Assembly (NCBI GenBank): GCA_900554905.1
Contig: USJB01000014.1
Span: 1-12,111 of the forward strand
Reading direction: 5' to 3'
DNA: 12,111 nt
DNA from: an uncultured Collinsella sp.
GTDB lineage: Bacteria > Actinomycetota > Coriobacteriia > Coriobacteriales > Coriobacteriaceae
How positions within the stretch are numbered: position 1 is the stretch's first letter; every line of letters begins with the position of its first letter. Of this stretch, positions 1 to 6,639 are shown piece by piece. The notes under the pieces were generated by a model. The model saw only the letters and a list, made by a program, of their open reading frames with translations. It had not been told where the DNA came from and made no database searches. Made by a program: the position numbers and the translations under genes.

Positions 1-22
1 TCGGAGTTCGATGGAGATTCGT

Positions 23-59
23 TTACTCGGACAAAACCGAGTCGGTTCTGTCCGAGTAA
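23..59. repeat. Near-perfect long dyad, possible operator
   Basis: The arms ACTCGGACAAAACCGA (25-40) and TCGGTTCTGTCCGAGT (42-57) are reverse complements with one mismatch, around a single central G at 41. The pairing extends two more bases outward. No T-run follows on either strand, so an intrinsic terminator is unlikely. A one-base centre and long arms fit a homodimeric repressor operator, for example of the TetR class, or a dispersed palindrome. The gene it would serve lies left of the window, or it acts on the XRE gene downstream. Confidence 0.5.
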
Positions 60-132
60 GTTTGAATAGTGAACCGAAGTTGTAATGTCCGCATGGCGAT
101 GACGAATATGGTTTTCATAATGACAGATATAG

Positions 133-161
133 TTGACATTGTCTGATATATGCAATATATT
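133..161 (+). promoter_or_regulatory. Sigma-70-type promoter for the XRE/membrane-protein pair
   Basis: TTGACA at 133-138, a 17-base spacer and TATATT at 156-161 make a near-consensus promoter. It lies 48 bases upstream of the XRE start at 210. Three related half-sites surround it: ATGACAGATAT at 120-130, ATATTTCTGTCAT at 157-169 (inverted and overlapping the -10), and ATATCTGTC at 180-188. This layout suits autorepression by the downstream HTH protein, which is inference. Confidence 0.65.
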
Positions 162-209
162 TCTGTCATGTTGCAACGGATATCTGTCCATTACTACGAA
201 AGGAAATCC

Positions 210-433
210 ATGCCGGGCAAAAAGAACCTACGCATGAAGGCGGCGCGCGCGGCGGTTGGCCTTTCGCAAGCTGACTTGGCCGAGGCCGTGGGCGTTACGC
301 GCCAGGCCTGATCGAGGCGGGCGGCTACAACCCCACGCTCAATTTGTGCGTGGCAATCTGTAAAGCGCTACGCGTTACGTTGAACGATCTGTTTTGGGAA
401 GACGGGATCGACGTCGACCCTAACGCTCTTTAG
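210..433 (+). pseudogene. XRE-family HTH regulator, frameshifted
   Basis: This is a small DNA-binding repressor of the short XRE type (about 70 residues when intact). It starts at ATG 210, with GAAAGGAAA a few bases upstream. The first frame encodes helices 1-2 and the start of the recognition helix (AAVGLSQADLAEAVGVTRQ) and stops at TGA 309-311. The rest continues in another frame from 308 with LIEAGGYNPTLNLCVAICKA and LRVTLNDLFWE, ending at TAG 431-433. In intact relatives RQ is followed by about three residues (such as TIG or TVG) before LIEAG. Here only two bases separate them, so a 7-base deletion inside the recognition helix is the simplest explanation. The stop overlaps the ribosome-binding site of the next gene, so the two were an operon. 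A sequencing error is a less likely alternative. Confidence 0.8.
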
Positions 434-442
434 GAGTCCACT

Positions 443-1027
443 ATGAAATTTGAAGATCTGAAAATCGTGCAAAAGTGGCGTGAATATGCCGGCCCAAAGG
501 ATGAGCGCCTGGAGGCTGAGAGCGCGAAGATCTACAAGATTGGTTTCGTGCTGCTTTCGTTTGGCATGTTGATGATATTTTTCTACCAGTTTATAGCTCG
601 ACAGGTTGCGTGGGTTCACAGCGACGCCAGTGAAATGCCGCATGGTTTTGCAACGCCGTTCGAGGCAGCCATGTATTTGTGGCTCGTTCTCGTGATGTTG
701 ATTTGCGCAGGACTGCAAACGCGGAAGGGCTATGTCGATACCAATCGTTTTGGGCAAACCGAGCATCTTCCTGTTGGATATTTCCTGCTTCTCAGCGGTC
801 TTAGCGGCGCCGCGTTCGCGCTTGTTATTGCCGCAATGCGCTGTATCGCTGAGGCGCAGATCGTACCGCTCGAAAGCGTCTTTTGGTTGGCGAACCTGGC
901 CACGGGCGTGTTCTGCGGTGCGACGATTTTCGCGGCCACGTTTGCTGGCCTGTGCGCAACGTTTTTCACGGCGAAAAGACGCCGTGCCAAGCTCGAGGCA
1001 GAACTCGACTCCTCTGACGACATCTAA
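443..1027 (+). CDS. Four-helix membrane protein paired with an XRE regulator
   Basis: This 194-residue protein has no function I can name. A charged N-terminal segment (about residues 1-30) precedes four predicted membrane helices near residues 32-53, 74-92, 109-133 and 146-175. The C-terminal tail is basic then acidic (AKRRRAKLEAELDSSDD). It starts at ATG 443 with TAGGAG at 431-436, which overlaps the stop of the XRE gene, so translation was probably coupled. Small multi-pass proteins of unknown function are often found directly downstream of short XRE regulators in Firmicutes and Actinobacteria, where the regulator is thought to control the pair. With the regulator broken here, expression may be altered. 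It is intact and shows no catalytic motif. Confidence 0.85.
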   Translation: MKFEDLKIVQKWREYAGPKDERLEAESAKIYKIGFVLLSFGMLMIFFYQFIARQVAWVHSDASEMPHGFATPFEAAMYLWLVLVMLICAGLQTRKGYVDTNRFGQTEHLPVGYFLLLSGLSGAAFALVIAAMRCIAEAQIVPLESVFWLANLATGVFCGATIFAATFAGLCATFFTAKRRRAKLEAELDSSDDI

Positions 1028-1035
1028 TTCGCAAC

Positions 1036-1070
1036 GGGCTGGCTCTGGGTATCCAGAACCAGCCCATTTG
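1036..1070 (+). terminator. Terminator-like hairpin after the membrane-protein gene
   Basis: GGGCTGGCTCTGG (1036-1048) pairs with CCAGAACCAGCCC (1053-1065) with one mismatch around a GTAT loop. It begins 8 bases after the TAA of the membrane-protein gene. The following ATTTGATGTT is only weakly T-rich, so termination efficiency is uncertain. Confidence 0.6.
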
Positions 1071-1366
1071 ATGTTCGATGAGCCGAGCTGGCGTCTCTCG
1101 CAAAGGTAACTGAGAGCTGGTGAGGCTTATCAGAATTGACCTTATTAGCGGTATCGGTTTCGAGCGCCGTGCGGCGGGCGCTGTAGGCGATGAGGCCGGC
1201 GCCTGTCGCGGCGAGTGCTGCAGCAGCTGTCGTCAGGGGGACGTTGCTGTCTTTGTGAGAAGGTGCCCCGTGGCGGTAGTGCCGTTCGATGGCCAAAATG
1301 TCCAATTTGAGTGCGCGAAAGCGTCAGGCCCCCGGAGCGCTTTCGATGCGCCGGGCAGTTTGGCCG
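1066..1366. other. Intergenic stretch without a supported gene
   Basis: No ORF here has a convincing start. On the minus strand a frame from about 1305 down to 1024 encodes a hydrophobic run (VPLTTAAAALAATGAGLIAY followed by SARR) that resembles the membrane anchor and basic tail of a cell-wall protein. It has only a TTG start without a Shine-Dalgarno sequence and no clear LPXTG, so it may be a decayed C-terminal remnant. Near 1328-1350 an imperfect GC-rich hairpin could weakly terminate the minus-strand LuxR gene. Confidence 0.4.
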
Positions 1367-2371
1367 CTAGCGCAACATGTGGGCAATCAGCTCGGCGCGA
1401 GTTCCGATACCAAGCTTGGCATACACTCCTGATAGGCGGTTTTTAACGGTGCCCGGCGATACTCCCATGTGGCGTGCGATTTCAGCGTTGGTCCATCCGC
1501 GGCAGGCGAGCATGGCCATGGTGAACTCCGTGGTCGTTAGATCGTCGGCAACGTCCTCGCCCGAATCGGGGTTGTGGATGCGCCGCCAGCCGTAGCTGAA
1601 GCGGTAAGTGATCTCGATGATGCGTGCGAAATCGTCAGGGTATTGCGATTTTAGGCATGCCTCGATGAGTCCCTGCAAAAGGCCGTGATGCTCGCCAATG
1701 AGCTCAATAAGGCCGTCGGGACGCGCAATGTCCCAAGCGGCTCCGAAGTGTGCCTTTGCGGTGTCGATGTCCTTGAGGCTCATGCAGGCCATGGAAGCCG
1801 ACAGGTGCAGGAACAGCTCCGAGATGGGATAGCTTCCCTGTTTCATGATCAGGGCGTTTTCCGCCATGCCCAGACTGCGGCCATATTCGCCGCGCAGGTA
1901 CAGGGCATGCGCCATCACGTAGCTGGCGAACAGGCGCAGGCCTTCGGGCAGATGCGCCGCAAGCGGATAAAACTCTTCGGCGGAATGCGGGGAAGGCAAG
2001 TGCAGCAGGACGCTCGCGGCCGAGGCGAACAGGATATGCGTGGCGTGGACGGCGGGCGATTCCTCGTCAGTTGGCGTATCGAGGATGCCAGCAAGGCACC
2101 GGCGGGCGTCGGCGATACGGTTGAGCGACAGACTGGCGTATCCGCAGATAAGGCATGCGGAATAGCGCAGCGCGGGATCGGTGGCGTCAAGATAGGGGCG
2201 CGCCGTCTTGGCGGCGAGGGTGGCCTGTCCGCGAAAGTACAGCGCTTCTGCCGTGGCAATGGCGCGCGAATCGGGGTCGGAAATGCCTGCAACCGCAGCG
2301 TCAATCTGCCCCGGCACAAAGGCAGTGCACATCAACGGCATGGGAATGCGCGGGTAGCCATCGCAGTCCAT
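1367..2371 (-). CDS. LuxR-type regulator with helical N-terminal domain
   Basis: This is a cytoplasmic transcription regulator of 334 residues. The C-terminal 57 residues (about 278-334) form a LuxR/GerE helix-turn-helix: LTTTEFTMAMLACRGWTNAE followed by IARHMGVSPGTVKNRLSGVY and AKLG. The N-terminal part is alanine- and leucine-rich helical sequence resembling TPR repeats, with no receiver or autoinducer domain. Such proteins with TPR-like sensory regions are numerous in Coriobacteriia and their ligands are unknown. I chose ATG at 2371 because GGGAGA lies 6 bases upstream. A longer frame begins at TTG 2398, but its nearest AGGAG is 13 bases away. It lies 67 bases downstream of the histidine kinase on the same strand, so it may be co-transcribed, though no shared function is shown. 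Confidence 0.88.
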   Translation of the reverse strand: MDCDGYPRIPMPLMCTAFVPGQIDAAVAGISDPDSRAIATAEALYFRGQATLAAKTARPYLDATDPALRYSACLICGYASLSLNRIADARRCLAGILDTPTDEESPAVHATHILFASAASVLLHLPSPHSAEEFYPLAAHLPEGLRLFASYVMAHALYLRGEYGRSLGMAENALIMKQGSYPISELFLHLSASMACMSLKDIDTAKAHFGAAWDIARPDGLIELIGEHHGLLQGLIEACLKSQYPDDFARIIEITYRFSYGWRRIHNPDSGEDVADDLTTTEFTMAMLACRGWTNAEIARHMGVSPGTVKNRLSGVYAKLGIGTRAELIAHMLR

Positions 2372-2438
2372 CTTCCATCTCCCATCAGGTGGCAACAATG
2401 CAGCAATTGTACTCCTGTTGCTCGGGACCCCTTTCGTT

Positions 2439-3590
2439 TTACTGTTCGGTTAACGCTGCGGATCGTTTTGGAAGGTTTACGAGCATGGTAGTCCCGTTCT
2501 CGAAACTTGTTTCGACCTCTACTGTGCCACCGTGAAGCGCGGCAATCTCCCAAACAAGCGCTAGCCCGAGTCCTGCGCCGCCGTATGCTCTGCTGCGGGA
2601 TTTGTCTAGACGAAAGAACGGCTGGAAGATGCTCTCTCGGTACTGCTTGGGTATTCCCGGGCCCTCATCTTTGACTCGCAGGAGCACGTGGCTGTTGCTG
2701 CCGCTGATGGAGACGTTGACAGTCGAGCCGGGACGGCTGTAACGGATGGCGTTTTCGACCAGGTTGAACACCAGCCGATAGAGGAGCGCATCGTTCCCGA
2801 TTACTAAAGCGTCTCCAGCACAATTGAGGGCTATGCCCTTATTCTCGGCAAGTGGCGCAAGGTCGGTGAGGACCTCTTCGGACAAGGGACCAAGTTCAAC
2901 ATCGTCCCCGCAAGGAACGCTGCGGAGCTCACTCATCTCGAGCAATACCTTGGTCATTCGAGACATGCGCTCGGTTTGTTCTTGTAGCAGGCCGAGCAGC
3001 TCGGCTGTTTCGGGTTGCAAACCGGAGTGCTCGGAGATGAATAGCTCAATCTGTGCTTGCATAAGGGCGAGCGGGGTGCGCAGCTCGTGTGCGGCGTTGC
3101 CGGTAAACTGACGCTGTGCAGAGAACCCTTCGCCAAGACGGGCGATCATGTCGTTGAAAGAGGCGCTGCATCGTTGCAGCTCGGTGGGCGCATCTTCACT
3201 GAGCCTGATTTCGCTTAGGTTGTCAGGCTGCACACGCTCAACCTGGGCTGCAAAAGCCCGTAGCGGTTTGAGTGCACGGCCGCTCACAAAGTATGCCAGC
3301 ACGCCGCCAAGGAGTGTGACTCCAGCCGTGATGTACCAAGCTGTCGTGCCAAAAGATTCCTGTGCGTCGTTTACGACGATCGTGACCTTGTCATCGGGGG
3401 TCGCTTTCGTTGGGTCGAACACCTGGGGCGAATCCGCGCCGGCAGCGTTAAAGGCCGAGATGTCACTGCCGATAGCATCCATGTAGCGCATGCCCGTATA
3501 GCCGACCAGGCAGTTCGTCAGCACGCATGCTGCACACGTGAGCAGTGCCGTCATAATCGTTATGCGCCATTGCAGCGAAAGCCTTTTCAT
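2439..3590 (-). CDS. Membrane sensor histidine kinase
   Basis: This 383-residue kinase autophosphorylates and passes phosphate to the response regulator encoded just upstream. Membrane helices lie near residues 11-31 and 84-104, enclosing a short extracytoplasmic domain of about 50 residues. A HAMP-like linker follows (about 105-157). The HisKA H-box is NAAHELRTPLALM with the phospho-acceptor His168. The ATPase domain shows the N-box (VFNLVENAIRYS, Asn276 and Asn280), G1 (DEGPGIP, Asp308), the F-box (FQPFFRLD) and G2 (GGAGLGLAL, 337-345). The start ATG overlaps the regulator stop in an ATGA arrangement, so the genes are translationally coupled. The first helix is unusually rich in cysteine (Cys19, Cys22, Cys27). 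The signal is unknown. The divergent redox operon next door is a plausible target. Confidence 0.93.
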   Translation of the reverse strand: MKRLSLQWRITIMTALLTCAACVLTNCLVGYTGMRYMDAIGSDISAFNAAGADSPQVFDPTKATPDDKVTIVVNDAQESFGTTAWYITAGVTLLGGVLAYFVSGRALKPLRAFAAQVERVQPDNLSEIRLSEDAPTELQRCSASFNDMIARLGEGFSAQRQFTGNAAHELRTPLALMQAQIELFISEHSGLQPETAELLGLLQEQTERMSRMTKVLLEMSELRSVPCGDDVELGPLSEEVLTDLAPLAENKGIALNCAGDALVIGNDALLYRLVFNLVENAIRYSRPGSTVNVSISGSNSHVLLRVKDEGPGIPKQYRESIFQPFFRLDKSRSRAYGGAGLGLALVWEIAALHGGTVEVETSFENGTTMLVNLPKRSAALTEQ

Positions 3591-4261
3591 TCGCTATCCT
3601 CCATAACGTAGCCCTCTCCAATCCGATTGCGAATCGGGTCGTATCCCAAAGCGCTGCGCAACTTTTTTCGGAGCGACGAGATGTGAACGCGGGTTGCGTT
3701 GCTAAAGCTGTTCACGCTGCTATCCCAAACGTGCTCGATAAGCTCCTCTTGACTTACCGGACGCCCCTGATTAAGCATCAGGTATTCCAAGATTCCCGTT
3801 TCCTTGCGCGTAAGAGATAAAGCCTCGCTGTCCACGGAGGCGATGCGCGCCTTGGCGTCAAAGCGGAGCTTTCCGCAGGTTAAAACTATGTCGCTTTGTG
3901 TAAAGCGTCTGAGGGTAAGGCTGCGGATTCTTGCCGCAAGCTCGTCCAGATGAAACGGCTTGGTGAGGTAATCGTTGGCGCCGGCATCGAGTCCGGCGAC
4001 TTTATCGGATACTTCGCCACGCGCGGACAGAATCAGTACCTTGGTCTCGCAGTCGGTTTTCCTAAGTTCCCTGAGTACGGTCATGCCGTCGATACGGGGA
4101 AGATTGAGGTCGAGTATCACGAGGTCGAAGGCCTCGACGTCCAGTAGGTCGAGCGCCTCCTGTCCGTCGTGACAGCAGTCGACGCTGTACGCCAAGTTTC
4201 GCAAGCTGCGCGCGATTGCATCGCACAGTGCTCGCTCGTCTTCGACGATCAAAATACGCAT
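3587..4261 (-). CDS. OmpR-family response regulator
   Basis: This 224-residue transcription factor has an N-terminal receiver domain (about 1-115) with the acidic pair Glu7-Asp8, phospho-acceptor Asp51 (VILDLNLP), Ser79 and Lys101 (LTKPF). A C-terminal winged helix follows (about 125-224), including SLTRKETGILEYLMLNQGRP, VSQEELIEHVWD and VHISSLRKKL, ending near GEGYVM. I chose the ATG at 4261 because AAGGAGA lies 7 bases upstream. A longer reading from an ATG at 4279 would place this ribosome-binding site inside the gene. It is the first gene of the pair with the kinase. About 90 bases separate it from the divergent CXXC/iron-sulfur operon, so a binding site there could control both directions. 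I could not identify the operator. Confidence 0.93.
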   Translation of the reverse strand: MRILIVEDERALCDAIARSLRNLAYSVDCCHDGQEALDLLDVEAFDLVILDLNLPRIDGMTVLRELRKTDCETKVLILSARGEVSDKVAGLDAGANDYLTKPFHLDELAARIRSLTLRRFTQSDIVLTCGKLRFDAKARIASVDSEALSLTRKETGILEYLMLNQGRPVSQEELIEHVWDSSVNSFSNATRVHISSLRKKLRSALGYDPIRNRIGEGYVMEDSE

Positions 4262-4352
4262 AACAGTCTCCTTGCACATTTCAAATCGCGCTTAACACGG
4301 ATTTTATAGTCGATATGGTCCAATAGGTCGCGTGACGAAAGGAGTGGTCAAG

Positions 4353-4499
4353 TTGTTCAAAGCGATAAAACCTGTAATGCAGGTTACGTTGCTGATCGTC
4401 GGTGTGGCCATGGTGTGCTTTGGCGTTATGCGTGGCGAGGCGGATGCCGTGCTGGCCAAGGCGATTAGGCTGTGCTTGGAGTGTATCGGAATTGGATAA
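4353..4499 (+). CDS. CD1871A-family CXXC-motif small membrane protein
   Basis: This is a 48-residue peptide with one membrane helix (about residues 9-27) and a C-terminal redox-type motif, Cys41-Leu-Glu-Cys44, in the ending CLECIGIG. Lysines at the N terminus predict the N-terminus inside, so the CXXC pair would face the extracytoplasmic side. The TTG start at 4353 has AAAGGAG (4338-4344) 8 bases upstream. A GTG at 4344 overlaps that ribosome-binding site and is less likely. Length, helix and CxECIGIG ending match the CD1871A family, usually encoded beside a 4Fe-4S membrane protein as here. Its stop overlaps the start of the next gene by eight bases. Its biochemical role is not established. 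Thiol relay between the membrane protein and the thioredoxin is my inference. Confidence 0.85.
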   Translation: MFKAIKPVMQVTLLIVGVAMVCFGVMRGEADAVLAKAIRLCLECIGIG

Positions 4500-5394
4500 A
4501 AGAGAAAACACTGCGTCGCATGTTTTGGCCCGATTTCGCGGATTCATTCAGGCGGCGGCGACGCTCGTCACCAACATTCACCTGCCAAACTTTGCCAAAG
4601 GCGGCATCTATCAGGGCGCGGGAAAAACAGTCTGCGTACCTGGACTTAATTGCTATTCGTGCCCCGCGGCATCGGGTGCGTGCCCCATCGGGTCGTTCCA
4701 GTCGGTGGTAGGTTCATCCAAGTTCAACTTTTCTTACTATGTTACCGGTACGCTCATTTTGCTCGGCGTGCTGCTGGGTCGCTTTGTATGCGGGTTTTTG
4801 TGCCCGTTTGGCTGGCTGCAGGAGCTGCTTCATAAGATTCCCGGCAAAAAGTTCTCCACGAAAAAGCTCAAGCCGCTCACGTACATCAAGTACGTCGTGC
4901 TGCTGTTTGCCGTGGTGCTGCTGCCCGTCTTGGTGGTCAACGATGTGGGGATGGGGGACCCGTTCTTTTGCAAGTACATCTGTCCACAGGGTGTGCTCGA
5001 GGGCGCCATTCCGCTGGCCATTGCCAATGCCGGCATTCGATCTGCGTTGGGACATCTCTTTACTTGGAAACTTGCCGTTCTCATTGCCGTGGTAGTGCTG
5101 AGCGTTTTGTTCTACCGCCCCTTCTGCAAATGGATTTGTCCACTCGGCGCATTCTATGCGCTCATGAATAGGGTGTCCTTGTTGGGGATTCAGGTTGACG
5201 CGTGCAAATGTGTCTCGTGCGGCAAATGCTCAAAGGTTTGTCAGATGGACGTTGATGTGGTCCGCGCGCCCAATCATGCCGAATGTATCCGGTGCGGAAA
5301 GTGCATCGGGGCCTGTCCCGTCGATGCCATCAGCTATCGCTATGGCCTGGATGTGTCGGCGGAAAAGCTCCCCTTGACCGCCGATAAAAAGTAA
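4492..5394 (+). CDS. NapH-like membrane 4Fe-4S polyferredoxin
   Basis: This 300-residue membrane electron-transfer protein is of the NapH/YccM-like type. The N-terminal part carries CVPGLNCYSCPAASGACPIG (Cys48, 54, 57, 64). CGFLCPFG (Cys100, 104), FCKYICPQG (Cys160, 164) and FCKWICPLG (Cys212, 216) lie between membrane helices near 83-98, 131-150 and 191-208, with a weaker hydrophobic segment near 18-34. Two ferredoxin-type cluster motifs end the protein: CVSCGKCSKVC (240-250) and CIRCGKCIGACPVD (265-278). Typical relatives begin just before the region corresponding to residue 1 here. I therefore chose TTG 4492, with GGAG at 4478-4481. An ATG at 4402 would overlap most of the CXXC peptide gene. 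It probably moves electrons across or along the membrane for a thiol system. Donor and acceptor are not shown. Confidence 0.9.
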   Translation: MDKRENTASHVLARFRGFIQAAATLVTNIHLPNFAKGGIYQGAGKTVCVPGLNCYSCPAASGACPIGSFQSVVGSSKFNFSYYVTGTLILLGVLLGRFVCGFLCPFGWLQELLHKIPGKKFSTKKLKPLTYIKYVVLLFAVVLLPVLVVNDVGMGDPFFCKYICPQGVLEGAIPLAIANAGIRSALGHLFTWKLAVLIAVVVLSVLFYRPFCKWICPLGAFYALMNRVSLLGIQVDACKCVSCGKCSKVCQMDVDVVRAPNHAECIRCGKCIGACPVDAISYRYGLDVSAEKLPLTADKK

Positions 5395-5423
5395 ACAAGC
5401 TTCGACAAAACGGAGGAATGACT

Positions 5424-5948
5424 ATGAAGCTTTCTAAGATTGCGGCCCTGTTTATGGTGCCGGTATTGGCCTTGTGCCTTGTGGCATGTTCGGCGCCCGG
5501 TGGCAATGCGAGCGAATCTGCGAGCTCCGATCCTAAGATCGCAGAACTCACTGCGCAGAAGCCGGCCAATGCCGACGAGGCCGCCGAGCTGTATGCGAAG
5601 CTCATGCAGAAGGAGAACGAGATCTTTTCGAGTGATAACGCGCTGTGGGAAAAGGTATTCAATGCGGCAAATAAAGACTCGGCAATGATTGAGGACGGCA
5701 GCAATTACGGCGATTTCCTGCTCAAGACCATCGACGGCGCCAAGGATGAGTTCACGGCGGATGAGCTTAAGACACTCAAGGCCGGTGCACAGCAGATCAA
5801 GGAGATCGAGGACAAGCTCGAGAGCCTGGAGAAGGAGTTCCCCGGCTGTGGAAGCACGCCGAGCGCAGGCGAGAGCGTCGACGCTTCGACCGCTGGCATG
5901 ACGGCTGGTGCCAATGCTTCGAGCGAGGTGACGAAGTTCCCCAGCTAA
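5424..5948 (+). pseudogene. TlpA-type thioredoxin lipoprotein, N-terminal half
   Basis: This is the lipoprotein part of a split gene. ATG 5424 has GGAGG (5412-5416) 7 bases upstream. An earlier ATG at 5418 sits too close to that site. Residues 1-22 form a lipoprotein signal ending in the lipobox LVAC, with Cys22 to be lipidated. A charged helical region follows (about 35-135, rich in Lys, Glu and Asp), then a Ser/Ala/Gly-rich linker. The reading stops at TAA 5946-5948 right after KFPS, just where the thioredoxin fold would begin. The continuation AKDLDGNDV is in another frame from 5944. The surviving 174-residue product would be an anchored lipoprotein with no redox centre. It sits 29 bases after the iron-sulfur gene and is the third gene of the operon. 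Confidence 0.8.
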
Positions 5949-6387
5949 GGACCTGGATGGCAACGACGTGAACAGCGACGAGCTGTTCTCTAAGAACAAG
6001 GTCACCGTCATGAACTTCTGGTTCACTACTTGCAAGCCGTGCGTGGGCGAGCTGGGCGATCTTGAGAAACTGAATCAGGAGCTTGCCAAGAAGGGCGGCC
6101 AGGTCGTGGGCGTCAATTCCTTTACGCTCGATGGCAACAAGGGCGAGATTGCAGATGCCAAGGACGTGCTGAGCAAGAAGGGCGTGACATATAAGAACAT
6201 CTGGTTCAAGTCGGATAGCGAGGCCGGTAAGTTTACGTCAAATTTGTTCTCGTTCCCGACAACGTATGTCATCGATCAGAATGGCAACATCGTAGGGGAT
6301 CCAATCGTGGGAGCCATCAGCTCCGCCGAGCAGCGCGCAGCACTCGACAAGCTTATCGACCAGGCGATTGCGAATAGCGAGCAGTAA
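5944..6387 (+). pseudogene. TlpA-type thioredoxin domain, C-terminal half
   Basis: This frame continues the lipoprotein: AKDLDGNDVNSDELFSKNKV, then MNFWFTTCKPC with the active-site pair Cys-Lys-Pro-Cys, a central region, and SFPTTYVIDQNGNIVG carrying the cis-proline. The ending is typical of TlpA/ResA thioredoxins. The first possible start is GTG 5968, with no good ribosome-binding site. A product from there has 139 residues and no signal sequence, so it would stay in the cytoplasm, uncoupled from an extracytoplasmic partner. Intact relatives read roughly KFPSF-x-AKDLDGN. The gap fits a deletion of about 8 bases, possibly between short GCT repeats. Reinitiation after the upstream stop could still yield some protein. 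A sequencing error is the main alternative. Confidence 0.8.
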
Positions 6388-6465
6388 AAACGCGTAAAGC
6401 ATGGCGATGATCGTGCACCGCTGTGCGAAGTAGTCCGCTACCTTTCAAGATAAGCTCCACCATAT

Positions 6466-6493
6466 AGAGGTCCCGCTCGGGACCTCTTCTTTT
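6466..6493 (+). terminator. Intrinsic terminator of the redox operon
   Basis: AGAGGTCCC (6466-6474) pairs perfectly with GGGACCTCT (6479-6487) around a GCTC loop, followed by TCTTTT. It lies about 80 bases after the thioredoxin stop and separates this operon from the ABC transporter gene. Confidence 0.9.
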
Positions 6494-6540
6494 GGACGTC
6501 GTCCCGTTCGTTTTTTGATGCGGTTCCCTACATTCCTCAC

Positions 6541-6568
6541 TTGCACCGGTAAAAAATGGGGATAGAGT
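6541..6568 (+). promoter_or_regulatory. Possible promoter of the ABC transporter gene
   Basis: TTGCAC at 6541-6546 and TAGAGT at 6563-6568 are separated by 16 bases, about 70 bases upstream of the start at 6640. Both hexamers match the consensus only partly. I see no operator-like repeat here. Confidence 0.35.
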
Positions 6569-6639
6569 AGGACAAACGCGTCGAATACGAACGGCGGAGG
6601 AGAGCGGGCAGGGTGCCTGCGCAGGAGAGGTTGCCGTCC

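Noticed and set aside
1685..2491. 268-residue plus-strand frame opposite the LuxR gene
   Set aside because: It is antisense to a clear LuxR helix-turn-helix protein, with no domain or start signal.
4402..4491. Longer start at ATG 4402 for the iron-sulfur protein
   Set aside because: This segment overlaps the CXXC peptide gene in another frame, and its translation does not resemble the usual N-terminus. TTG 4492 has GGAG at a suitable distance.
6613..6639. GTG start for the ABC protein
   Set aside because: The nine extra residues include the AGGAGAGG ribosome-binding site of ATG 6640, and the ATPase fold begins at MLELKGICKRY.
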